Shown here piece after piece: positions 1 through 5,321 of a stretch of DNA of 7,200 nt (its first letter is position 1; each line of letters begins with the position of its first letter). Made by a program: the position numbers and the translations under genes. Origin of the DNA: an uncultured Pseudorhodobacter sp. (lineage in GTDB: Bacteria; Pseudomonadota; Alphaproteobacteria; Rhodobacterales; Rhodobacteraceae); assembly GCA_945957495.1 (NCBI GenBank), contig CAMFLG010000153.1:1-7200 (forward strand), written 5' to 3'. The notes under the pieces were generated by a model. It did no database searches, was not told where the DNA came from, and saw only the letters and a program-made list of their open reading frames with translations.

Positions 1-423
1 TCGATGGCCTATCAGGCGGCAGGCACGCCCTTGGTGATCTTCGGCGGCATCGAATACGGCGCAGGCTCCAGCCGCGACTGGGCCGCCAAAGGCACCGCCC
101 TTCTGGGCGTCAAGGCGGTGATCGCCGAAAGCTTCGAACGTATCCACCGCTCCAACCTCGTCGGCATGGGCGTGATCCCGTTCGAATTCACCGAAGGCAT
201 GACCCGCAAGACGCTGGGCCTGAAAGGCGACGAAGTTGTCAGCATCGCAGGCCTTGCCGGTGATCTGAAGCCGCTTTCGACCGTGCCCTGCACGATCACC
301 TATGGCGACGGCACGGTGAAAACCATTCCGATCAAGTGCCGCATCGACACGGAAATCGAGATTGAATACGTCGAACACGGCGGCGTGCTGCACTACGTTC
401 TGCGCGACCTCGCCTCGCGCTAA
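1..423 (+). CDS. acnA: Aconitate hydratase (aconitase A), C-terminal part
   Basis: This is the last 140 codons of an aconitase; the gene begins upstream of the window, and the ATG at position 4 is internal. The enzyme isomerises citrate to isocitrate via cis-aconitate in the cytosolic TCA cycle, using a [4Fe-4S] cluster. The visible part is the C-terminal swivel domain. It contains GAGSSRDW (visible residues 20-27), whose Ser-Ser-Arg segment holds the substrate-binding arginine and the catalytic serine known from mitochondrial aconitase. It also contains the family stretch ESFERIHRSNLVGMG (43-57). The three cluster-ligand cysteines would lie upstream. The frame is intact and ends in TAA. Full AcnA/IRP-type proteins are about 890-930 residues, so roughly 15% is seen. 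AcnA rather than AcnB is chosen because the swivel domain is C-terminal and has AcnA-type wording. An inverted repeat and an intrinsic terminator follow, so this looks like the end of its transcript. Confidence 0.96.
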   Translation, partial: SMAYQAAGTPLVIFGGIEYGAGSSRDWAAKGTALLGVKAVIAESFERIHRSNLVGMGVIPFEFTEGMTRKTLGLKGDEVVSIAGLAGDLKPLSTVPCTITYGDGTVKTIPIKCRIDTEIEIEYVEHGGVLHYVLRDLASR

Positions 424-424
424 G

Positions 425-519
425 GCGGGATGGGTTTTCACGAAAACAGCGGCACCGGAAAACGCGTTCGAGCACAAGCGAGAGGCAGCGATTTCCGGTT
501 CCGGGTAAAACCATCCCGC
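425..519. repeat. Long imperfect inverted repeat after acnA
   Basis: A roughly 95-bp imperfect inverted repeat starts one base after the acnA stop codon. The outer arms pair GCGGGATGG-G-TTTT (425-438) with AAAACCATCCCGC (507-519): 13 base pairs with one bulged G. An inner stem pairs ACCGGAAA (454-461) with TTTCCGGT (492-499), and CGC (463-465) may pair with GCG (488-490). Asymmetric internal loops and a central loop of about 22 nt remain. No T-run follows, so it is not itself an intrinsic terminator. It could be a 3'-UTR structure that protects acnA mRNA, or one copy of a dispersed palindromic repeat family. Only this copy is visible, so the repeat-family idea is inference. Confidence 0.6.
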
Positions 520-526
520 ATCTATC

Positions 527-541
527 GAAACAGATTGTTTC
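527..541. repeat. Short perfect palindrome GAAACA-GAT-TGTTTC
   Basis: The 6-bp arms GAAACA (527-532) and TGTTTC (536-541) are perfect inverted repeats around a GAT spacer. They lie between the long inverted repeat and the acnA terminator. The element could be a minor hairpin in the acnA 3' UTR or a dyad protein-binding site. At this size chance occurrence is also plausible. Confidence 0.3.
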
Positions 542-545
542 CAAC

Positions 546-580
546 AAGGCGCCCGGGGAAATCCGGGCGCTTTTGTTCTT
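546..580 (+). terminator. Rho-independent terminator of acnA
   Basis: A perfect 8-bp GC-only stem, GCGCCCGG (549-556) with CCGGGCGC (563-570), encloses the loop GGAAAT. It is followed at once by a T-rich tract (TTTTGTTCTT, 571-580). Bases A546, A547 and G548 can extend the stem with the first T residues. This is a textbook intrinsic terminator on the + strand, 120 bp after the acnA stop codon. On the - strand the flank is much less T-rich, so it should act mainly in one direction. Confidence 0.9.
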
Positions 581-630
581 GTTGAGGTCCGCGCGGCACA
601 ATCGGATCACCCCATTCCGAAAGGCCCGCC

Positions 631-762
631 ATGCCCGATCGTTTCCCGCCCCTCGCCCCGCCAGAGCCACCGCGCCCACGCGCGATAATTCTCCCAGCCC
701 TGCCTTGGGCGGAACTGGGCCTGCTGGCACTGTTGGGAAGTCTGATCCTGATGCTGGCCTGA
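631..762 (+). CDS. Possible small single-pass membrane protein (43 aa)
   Basis: This ORF of 43 codons starts at ATG 631 and ends in TGA 760-762. A Shine-Dalgarno-like GAAAGG (619-624) lies 6 nt before the start. The predicted protein has a proline-rich N-terminus with basic residues (PPLAPPEPPRPRAII, about residues 6-20). A hydrophobic helix follows at about residues 26-43 (WAELGLLALLGSLILMLA), long enough for one membrane span. About 70% of codons end in G or C, compatible with coding in this GC-rich genome but not proof. I recognise no family. It lies after the acnA terminator, so it would need its own promoter or read-through. It converges on the - strand gene ending at 770, leaving 7 bp between the two stop codons. 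It may instead be a chance ORF. Confidence 0.42.
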   Translation: MPDRFPPLAPPEPPRPRAIILPALPWAELGLLALLGSLILMLA

Positions 763-769
763 CCGCCGC

Positions 770-1165
770 CTATCCGGCGCAATCCAGCGGCGCGGGGTTC
801 AGTGGCCACAGCGTAAAGGCCGCGCCATCATCGGCCTGACAGGTCAGGATCGGGCGGTTATAGCCATTGTTGTGAAACAGGCAGTCCACCGCCACCGCGC
901 CCTGCCGCCCGGTCATCAGCGTTTCCACCTCATAGGCCGGGCCGAAAGACATCAGAATTTCTGGCCCGGTACAACCCAGAATGGCCACCGCCTGCCCCAC
1001 CGGCTCTATCGTCACTCGGTCATTCAAAAGCGCAGGCAGCGCGCCGCCACTGCGCCCGACACGTTCATAAGTTCCGGCGAAATAGGCGGGCCCCGGCGTG
1101 CCGGGCTTGGCAAGTGCGGCCCCGGCGGCCAGCAGCGACAACAAGAACGGGGCCAGCGCCCTCAC
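770..1165 (-). CDS. Secreted four-cysteine protein of unknown function, last gene of the ccm operon
   Basis: The 131-residue protein starts at a GTG codon. Residues 1-19 (MRALAPFLLSLLAAGAALA) form a classical Sec signal peptide, with an Ala-Leu-Ala cleavage motif before Lys20. The mature protein of about 112 residues should be periplasmic. It has four cysteines (65, 95, 109, 129), an even number compatible with two disulfides. I see no heme motif CXXCH, no lipobox and no domain I can name. The start overlaps the ccmG stop by 4 nt (GTGA), so the gene is probably translationally coupled to ccmG and cotranscribed as the last gene of the cluster. Location and cysteine content allow a role in periplasmic redox or cytochrome maturation, but that is inference from context only. 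Another possibility is an unrelated conserved lineage-specific gene that shares the operon. Existence as a gene is well supported by the signal peptide, the overlap and the uninterrupted frame. Confidence 0.82.
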   Translation of the reverse strand: MRALAPFLLSLLAAGAALAKPGTPGPAYFAGTYERVGRSGGALPALLNDRVTIEPVGQAVAILGCTGPEILMSFGPAYEVETLMTGRQGAVAVDCLFHNNGYNRPILTCQADDGAAFTLWPLNPAPLDCAG

Positions 1166-1695
1166 TGACCCATGGCCTTTGCCAATTCGGGGCGGAAGCG
1201 TTGTTCGTAATCATCGCCCACCAGGGGGCCGATGAATTTGTAGGCCACCGTGCCATCGCCGCGCAAAATGAACGTCTCTGGCGGCGCGGTCACGCCCCAA
1301 TCCAGCCGGGTCTTGCCCTTGGGATCGAACAGTATAGCTGCAAACGGGTTGCCATCGCTGGCCAGAAACGCCTTTGCCTGTTCGGCATCATCCATCATGT
1401 TGACGCCCACCACCCGCACGCCCTCATTGGCAAGCGCGATCAGCGTCGGCGTCTCGGCCCGGCAGGGCGGACACCAGCTTGCCCAGAAATTCACCACCAC
1501 CACATCGCCTTTGCGCAGATCGGCTTCGGTTAGCAGCGGATAGCCCGGCAGATCGCCCCCCGTCAGCGCAGGCGCCGCCTTGCCGATAAAGACCGAAGGC
1601 AGATCGTCGGGGTTCTCGCGCTGCATGCCGACATAGAACATCACCGCAAGCGCGACGAACAGCGCGGGCGGCAGGAACATCAACCATCTAGCCAC
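1162..1695 (-). CDS. ccmG: CcmG/DsbE thiol:disulfide interchange protein (HelX), cytochrome c biogenesis
   Basis: CcmG is a membrane-anchored periplasmic thioredoxin-like protein that keeps the CXXCH cysteines of apocytochrome c reduced for heme attachment. It receives electrons from CcdA or DsbD. With the GTG start at 1695 it has 177 residues, the usual length. Residues 5-24 form one N-terminal membrane anchor, and the thioredoxin fold follows. The active site WASWCPPC is at 71-78, with redox cysteines 75 and 78. GVTAPPETF (134-142) carries the family's cis-proline region. The GTG start is preferred because GGAG lies 7 nt before it and the N-terminus (MARWLMFLPPALF) then matches the family's short lead into the anchor. 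An alternative ATG at 1722 would add nine residues and overlap ccmD by 35 nt rather than 8. The stop overlaps the next gene's GTG start. Confidence 0.95.
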   Translation of the reverse strand: MARWLMFLPPALFVALAVMFYVGMQRENPDDLPSVFIGKAAPALTGGDLPGYPLLTEADLRKGDVVVVNFWASWCPPCRAETPTLIALANEGVRVVGVNMMDDAEQAKAFLASDGNPFAAILFDPKGKTRLDWGVTAPPETFILRGDGTVAYKFIGPLVGDDYEQRFRPELAKAMGQ

Positions 1696-1849
1696 GCTGT
1701 TTCTCCATCCGTTCTTCCACATCGCGCAGCGCGCGCTTGACCACGCCTGCGCGCCAGACCGACAGCGCCACCAGCGCCAGGATCAGCACGATCGAGGCGG
1801 CATAGGCAGCCCCGACGACAACCGCATATTTCCCCAACTCCGGCATCAT
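1688..1849 (-). CDS. ccmD: CcmD, heme exporter accessory protein (53 aa)
   Basis: CcmD is a small inner-membrane protein that associates with the CcmABC complex and is needed to release heme-loaded CcmE. The protein has 53 residues, typical for the family, and corresponds to Rhodobacter orf52/helD. It begins MMPELGKYAVVVGAAYAAS. The pattern of a short lead with a Leu-Gly-Lys-Tyr type segment running into one hydrophobic span (about 8-32) and a basic, Arg/Lys/Glu-rich cytoplasmic tail (33-53) is diagnostic of CcmD, whose sequence is otherwise poorly conserved. The ATG at 1849 overlaps the ccmC stop by 4 nt (ATGA), and AGAGG precedes it by 5 nt. The next codon is also ATG, so either could be used. 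The 3' end overlaps ccmG by 8 nt. Identity rests on size, topology and position between ccmC and ccmG. Confidence 0.92.
   Translation of the reverse strand: MMPELGKYAVVVGAAYAASIVLILALVALSVWRAGVVKRALRDVEERMEKQRG
1703..1706 (-). promoter_or_regulatory. Ribosome binding site that decides the ccmG start
   Basis: GGAG is read on the - strand inside the 3' end of ccmD, with a 7-nt spacer to the GTG at 1695. This spacing is close to ideal. The ATG at 1722 has no comparable upstream purine run, which favours the GTG start for ccmG. Confidence 0.6.
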
Positions 1850-2574
1850 GCCAGCCTCTCCCGTGCCAAAAGCGCCTGCATCCGCCGGGCGCGAATCTCG
1901 GTGCGGGTGCGCAGCAACACCAAACTCACGAACAGCAGGATAAATCCCGCAATGCAAACGTAAAGCGGATTGGAATAGACATCCGCCACATGCTCTGCCT
2001 GATCCACCGACAGGCTGGCGCCCTGGTGCAGGCCCTGGTTCCAGAACAAGACGGCATAGCGGCTCAGGAATGCAAACACCGACCCCACGATGCACAGAAC
2101 GCTGGTCAGGTCTGCCGCCGTATCGGGGTCTTCAACCGCCTGCCACAGCGCGATATAGCCCAGATAAAACAGCGCCAGGATCAGGAAAGAGGTCAGCCGC
2201 GGATCCCAGGCCCACCAGGTGCCCCACATCGGCTCGCCCCAGATCGCACCCGTCACCAACCCGATCAGCGTGAATGTCAGCCCCACCGGCGCCGCCGCCT
2301 TGGCTGACAGGGCAGACACATGGTGCCGCCGGATGATCCAGATCAGCGAGGCGACCAGCATCATCATCCAGGCAGAAATCGCCATCATCGCCGCAGGCAC
2401 ATGCAGATAGATGATCTTAACCGTTGATCCGAACTTGTCGGCATCCGGCGTCAGAAAGAACCCCCAGATCAGCCCGGCAATCAGGCAGACCAACGCCGCC
2501 GCCGTCACCCATGGCAACAGCACCCCTGATGTCTGCATGAACCGTTTCGGGTTCGCATATTCCCAGATCGACAT
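1846..2574 (-). CDS. ccmC: CcmC, heme-handling membrane protein of cytochrome c maturation (HelC)
   Basis: CcmC is an integral membrane protein that presents heme to the periplasmic chaperone CcmE. The 242-residue protein has about six membrane spans. It carries the tryptophan-rich heme-handling (WWD) motif WGEPMWGTWWAWDPRLTS at 112-129. Two conserved histidines that act as heme ligands in this family are visible: His58 in YLHVP and His183 in NQGLHQG. The C-terminal tail (RTRTEIRARR, 222-231) is basic, as expected for a cytoplasmic end. The ATG at 2574 has a good purine-rich Shine-Dalgarno region (AAGAGGGAGA, ending 3 nt upstream). Unlike the other ccm junctions, its start is 44 nt from the end of ccmB, with a small hairpin between. 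The stop overlaps ccmD (ATGA). CcmF also has a WWD motif but is far longer, so it is excluded. Confidence 0.97.
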   Translation of the reverse strand: MSIWEYANPKRFMQTSGVLLPWVTAAALVCLIAGLIWGFFLTPDADKFGSTVKIIYLHVPAAMMAISAWMMMLVASLIWIIRRHHVSALSAKAAAPVGLTFTLIGLVTGAIWGEPMWGTWWAWDPRLTSFLILALFYLGYIALWQAVEDPDTAADLTSVLCIVGSVFAFLSRYAVLFWNQGLHQGASLSVDQAEHVADVYSNPLYVCIAGFILLFVSLVLLRTRTEIRARRMQALLARERLA

Positions 2575-2596
2575 GGATCTCCCTCTTGGCCGCTAT

Positions 2597-2614
2597 GGTC
2601 GTGTTACCACGACC
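2597..2614 (-). other. Perfect hairpin between ccmB and ccmC
   Basis: GGTCGTG (2597-2603) and CACGACC (2608-2614) are perfect 7-bp inverted arms around a 4-nt loop, within the 44-nt ccmB-ccmC spacer. In the - strand mRNA it would form a tight stem 5 nt after the ccmB stop codon and upstream of the ccmC ribosome binding site. No U-tract follows, so it is not an intrinsic terminator. mRNA stabilisation, a processing site or tuning of ccmC translation are all possible. None can be chosen from sequence alone. Confidence 0.5.
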
Positions 2615-2618
2615 TGAC

Positions 2619-3275
2619 CTATCTTAGATTGACGCGGATTGCCGCAGCCGCTGCAAAGGGCAGCAGAGCCAGCGATCCGGCCGTAATTCCGGCCAACAGG
2701 GCCAAAGGCGTTCCTACCGCCAAACCCTGCGCGCCGCGCCTCACAACTTCGGCACCAAAGATCAGGGTCGGCAGATACAGCGGCAGCACCAGCAGGCTCA
2801 TCAGCAGCCCGCCGCGTTTCAACCCCACCGTCAGCGCCGCGCCAAAGGCCCCGATCACCGACAGCGCCGGTGTCCCCAGCGCCAGCGACGCCAACAGCCA
2901 CGCATAACCCGCCCCCGGCAGGTTCAGCAGTAGCCCCAGCACCGGCGCCACCAGCACCAGCGGCAGCCCCGTCACCAGCCAATGCGCCAGCGCCTTCACC
3001 GTCACCACGCCTTCTAGTGGCATCGGCGAGGTCGCCAACAAATCCAGCGATCCGTCCTCGAAATCCAGCGCAAAGATCCGGTCCAGCGACAACAGGCACG
3101 ACAGCAGCGCGCCAACCCACAGGATCCCCGGCGAGATTTTCGCAAGCGTTGCAGGCTCCGGCCCCACGCCCAAAGGCACGATTACCGCCACCAGCAGAAA
3201 GAAGGCAAGCCCAAGGCCAAAGCCGCCGCCCGCCCGCACCGCCAGCCGCAAATCCCGGATCAACAGCGCAATCAT
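2619..3275 (-). CDS. ccmB: CcmB, membrane subunit of the heme-maturation ABC transporter (HelB)
   Basis: CcmB is the membrane permease that pairs with the ATPase CcmA. ATP hydrolysis by CcmAB is needed to release holo-CcmE from CcmC. The 218-residue protein is very hydrophobic, with about six membrane spans (roughly 18-38, 50-66, 97-118, 125-150, 156-174 and 190-212). The family hallmark LDRIFALDFEDGSLDLL lies at 64-80 and LPLYLPTLIFG at 164-174. Length matches the usual 215-225. The ATG at 3275 overlaps the ccmA stop (ATGA) and is preceded by GAGG with a 7-nt spacer, so the start is well supported. A 44-nt spacer with a hairpin follows before ccmC. Confidence 0.96.
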   Translation of the reverse strand: MIALLIRDLRLAVRAGGGFGLGLAFFLLVAVIVPLGVGPEPATLAKISPGILWVGALLSCLLSLDRIFALDFEDGSLDLLATSPMPLEGVVTVKALAHWLVTGLPLVLVAPVLGLLLNLPGAGYAWLLASLALGTPALSVIGAFGAALTVGLKRGGLLMSLLVLPLYLPTLIFGAEVVRRGAQGLAVGTPLALLAGITAGSLALLPFAAAAAIRVNLR

Positions 3276-3898
3276 CCGAACGCCTCGTCAAAGGTGCCGA
3301 CACGGCCCCCGGCCGCAGGGGGCTTGGCCTTGTGGCCGGTCAGGTCCAGCACACCGGCCTCCAGCCCCAGATCAATATGGGTGGCAATCAGCGCCGCCCC
3401 ACCATCCGCCAGATGTGCCCGCACCACGCCCGCGAAAAGCTGAACCGAGGCCGCATCCAGCGAAATCGTCGGCTCGTCCATCACCCAGATCGGCCGCCCC
3501 GTGACCAACAGCCGCGCCAGCCCCAGCCGCCGCCGCTGCCCCGCCGAAAGGTTTCCCGCCCGCCGATCCGCCAGCGACGCAAGGTCCATTGCTGCCATCG
3601 CCGCAGCCACCCCGCCGCTGCCATAGGCCGCGGCCCAGAACGCCAGGTTCTCTGTCACCGTCAGCGTCGCCTTCACCCCGTCGGCATGCGCGGCATAGGC
3701 CACCGATTCGGCAGCCACGGCGATGTCCCCGGCCAGCGCGGGCTGCAATCCGGCCACGGTACGCAGCAGCGTCGTCTTGCCGATGCCATTGGGCCCGCGC
3801 AACACCAAGGCCTGCCCCGGGCGCAGCGCAAAGCTGACGCCTTCCAGCACCGGCACCCCGGCGCGCGCCACGGCCAAATTGGTTATCCGTAATTCCAT
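3272..3898 (-). CDS. ccmA: CcmA, ATPase of the heme-maturation ABC transporter (HelA)
   Basis: CcmA is the cytoplasmic ATP-binding subunit that works with CcmB in cytochrome c maturation. The 208-residue protein, the normal short CcmA length, has a full set of ABC ATPase motifs. Walker A is GPNGIGKTT (35-43), the signature LSAGQ (117-121), Walker B IWVMDEP (137-143) with Glu142 as the expected catalytic base, and the H-loop His174 in IATH. The start at 3898 has AGGGG 6 nt upstream. Its stop overlaps ccmB by 4 nt. It is the first gene of the ccm cluster, 74 nt after the Mth938-like gene, with a terminator-like hairpin between them. Only about 30 nt separate that hairpin from the start codon, and I see no convincing promoter there. 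ccmA may therefore depend partly on read-through or on a promoter inside the upstream gene. Confidence 0.96.
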   Translation of the reverse strand: MELRITNLAVARAGVPVLEGVSFALRPGQALVLRGPNGIGKTTLLRTVAGLQPALAGDIAVAAESVAYAAHADGVKATLTVTENLAFWAAAYGSGGVAAAMAAMDLASLADRRAGNLSAGQRRRLGLARLLVTGRPIWVMDEPTISLDAASVQLFAGVVRAHLADGGAALIATHIDLGLEAGVLDLTGHKAKPPAAGGRVGTFDEAFG

Positions 3899-3929
3899 CC
3901 GTCACCCCTAACCCATGCCGCCACGCCGG

Positions 3930-3966
3930 AAAAGGCGCAGGCGCCGGGCCGCAGCTCCTGCGCCTT
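3930..3966 (-). terminator. Terminator-like hairpin between the sec block and ccmA
   Basis: AAGGCGCAGG (3932-3941) and CCTGCGCCTT (3957-3966) form a perfect 10-bp inverted repeat with a 15-nt GC-rich loop. Read on the - strand, the stem ends in CCTT and continues TT before turning GC-rich, giving a short run of four T residues. It follows the Mth938-like stop codon by 6 nt. This suits a weak or partial intrinsic terminator or attenuator for the yajC-secD-secF transcript. The short T-run limits confidence. Confidence 0.55.
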
Positions 3967-3972
3967 GCGCCG

Positions 3973-4329
3973 TCACGCCACCGGCAACAAGGCCGCCGCT
4001 ATGCGCCGCCCCTCGCCCAGCAACACGTTATAAGTCCGGCAGGCGGCAGGCGTGTTCATCGGCTCTACCCCGATGCCTTGCGCCTCTAGCGCGGCGCGGA
4101 ACGCCTTTGGCACCACGCCAATATCCCGTCCCAGCCCAACCAGCAGCACGTCGATCTTGCCCGCCATCGCCAAGGGCGTCGCCAGATCCTCCAACCCGCC
4201 CCAGGCCCCGGCATCCCAGGGCGTGATCAGGCTTGCCCCGCGCAAGACATGGCTGCCCACCCGAAAGAACCCTGGCCCATAGCTTTCGATGGCAAGGGCC
4301 GATCCATAGGTGATCTCGGTCAGGCGCAT
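3973..4329 (-). CDS. Mth938-like domain protein (DUF498, NDUFAF3 family)
   Basis: The 118-residue soluble protein is a single Mth938-like domain. Recognised parts are GPGFFRVGSHVLRGASLI (18-35), DVLLVGLGRDIGVVPKAFRAAL (60-81) and the strongly conserved C-terminal block MNTPAACRTYNVLLGEGRRIAAALL (91-115). Human NDUFAF3, a mitochondrial respiratory complex I assembly factor, belongs to this family. Bacterial members have no settled biochemical role, and no catalytic residues are known to me. There is no signal peptide or membrane span, so it should be cytoplasmic. The start lies 3 nt after the secF stop with no good ribosome binding site of its own, so translation is probably coupled to secF. 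Its placement beside sec genes is, to my knowledge, recurrent in alphaproteobacteria and suggests a link to membrane protein or respiratory-complex assembly. That functional link is inference. Confidence 0.9.
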   Translation of the reverse strand: MRLTEITYGSALAIESYGPGFFRVGSHVLRGASLITPWDAGAWGGLEDLATPLAMAGKIDVLLVGLGRDIGVVPKAFRAALEAQGIGVEPMNTPAACRTYNVLLGEGRRIAAALLPVA

Positions 4330-4332
4330 GGC

Positions 4333-5310
4333 TCAGGCGTCGATATTGGCGAATTCGTGGTCCAGCGCCTTGCCACCCTTTGGCTTTTCTGTGCGGTCCA
4401 GCCCGATGAACAGCACAAGGTTCTTCGCCACATAGACCGAGGAATAGGTGCCCAACAACACGCCCATGAAGATGGCAAAAGAGAAGCCGCGGATCACATC
4501 ACCGCCGAACACCATCATCGACCCTACCGCGATCAAGGTGGTGATCGAGGTCATCAGCGTCCGGCTGAGGGTTTCGTTGACCGAAAGGTTCATCACGTCC
4601 CGCAGCGGCATGGTCTTGTATTTCACCAGGTTTTCCCGCAGCCGGTCAAACACCACCACGGTATCGTTGATCGAATAGCCCAGGATCGTCAGCAAGGCCG
4701 CGATGATGGTCAGATCGAATTTCAACTGGAACAGCGCGAAAATGCCGATGGTGATGAACACGTCATGCAGCAGCGCCAGCACGCCACCCAAGGCAAACTG
4801 CCATTCAAACCGCATCCAGATATACAGCATGATGCCGACAGAGGTCAGCGCCACCGCGATGACAGAGGTTTTCACCAACTCGCCCGACACCTTCGGCCCC
4901 ACGGTTTCCACCGAGGTGAACTTGATCCCCGGGTCCATCTTGGTCAGCGCCGCGCGAACCGAATCCAATGCGGTATCGCTGATCGCCTCTTCCTGATCGA
5001 CCGAGGATATCCGCACCATCGCCACATGCTGATCGGCCCGGAACGACGGGTCGAACACCTCGGTGATCACCACATCGCCAATATCCAGCCCCTCTAGCGC
5101 GCTGCGATAGGCGCCGACATCAATCACCTGCGCCGATTCGGTGCGCAGCGTGGTGCCGCCCTTGAAGTCGATGCCAAAGTTCAGCCCCATCGTGCCCCAG
5201 AACACAAAGGCCAGCAGCATCAACACCATAGAGCCGCCAAAGGTCAGCCACTGGTGTTTGAAAAAGTCGAAATTGGTTTTTTCGGGTACAAGCCGCAAAC
5301 GCCATGCCAT
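4333..5310 (-). CDS. secF: Protein translocase subunit SecF
   Basis: SecF forms with SecD an RND-type, proton-driven accessory complex that pulls preproteins across the inner membrane at the SecYEG channel. The 325-residue protein begins with a cytoplasmic lead and a first span at about 24-41. The periplasmic domain opens with GIDFKGGT (46-53), the SecF form of the family motif. VETVGPKVSGEL (134-145) leads into the last five spans (about 147-305). Asp216 within GYSINDTVVVFDRLREN (211-227) is the conserved intramembrane acidic residue expected for proton transfer. The start is set by GGAG 7 nt upstream of the ATG at 5310, 11 nt after the secD stop. The C-terminal tail is charged and cytoplasmic. 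It is a separate gene, not a SecDF fusion. Confidence 0.97.
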   Translation of the reverse strand: MAWRLRLVPEKTNFDFFKHQWLTFGGSMVLMLLAFVFWGTMGLNFGIDFKGGTTLRTESAQVIDVGAYRSALEGLDIGDVVITEVFDPSFRADQHVAMVRISSVDQEEAISDTALDSVRAALTKMDPGIKFTSVETVGPKVSGELVKTSVIAVALTSVGIMLYIWMRFEWQFALGGVLALLHDVFITIGIFALFQLKFDLTIIAALLTILGYSINDTVVVFDRLRENLVKYKTMPLRDVMNLSVNETLSRTLMTSITTLIAVGSMMVFGGDVIRGFSFAIFMGVLLGTYSSVYVAKNLVLFIGLDRTEKPKGGKALDHEFANIDA

Positions 5311-5321
5311 CAGAGCTCTCC

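Noticed and set aside
573..602. Possible sigma-70 promoter TTGTTC (573-578) and CACAAT (597-602), 18-nt spacing, ahead of the small ORF
   Set aside because: Both boxes match consensus weakly and the -35 lies in the terminator T-tract. Such matches are common by chance, so it is not listed as a feature.
573..839. An 88-codon + strand frame overlapping the small ORF and the 3' end of the secreted protein gene
   Set aside because: It begins inside the terminator T-tract, has no ribosome binding site, and gives an Arg/Pro/Ala-rich product without structure. The frame at 631 has a better start and a coherent membrane helix.
2870..3892. A 340-codon open frame on the + strand opposite ccmA/ccmB
   Set aside because: The translation is a low-complexity Pro/Arg/Ala/Gln-rich string with no recognisable domain. 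It is fully antisense to well-supported ccmA and ccmB, and long antisense frames are expected in GC-rich DNA.
4249..5097. A 282-codon open frame on the + strand opposite secF
   Set aside because: It is His/Arg/Gln/Asp-rich with no domain and lies almost wholly antisense to secF, which has clear family motifs. It is a shadow frame.
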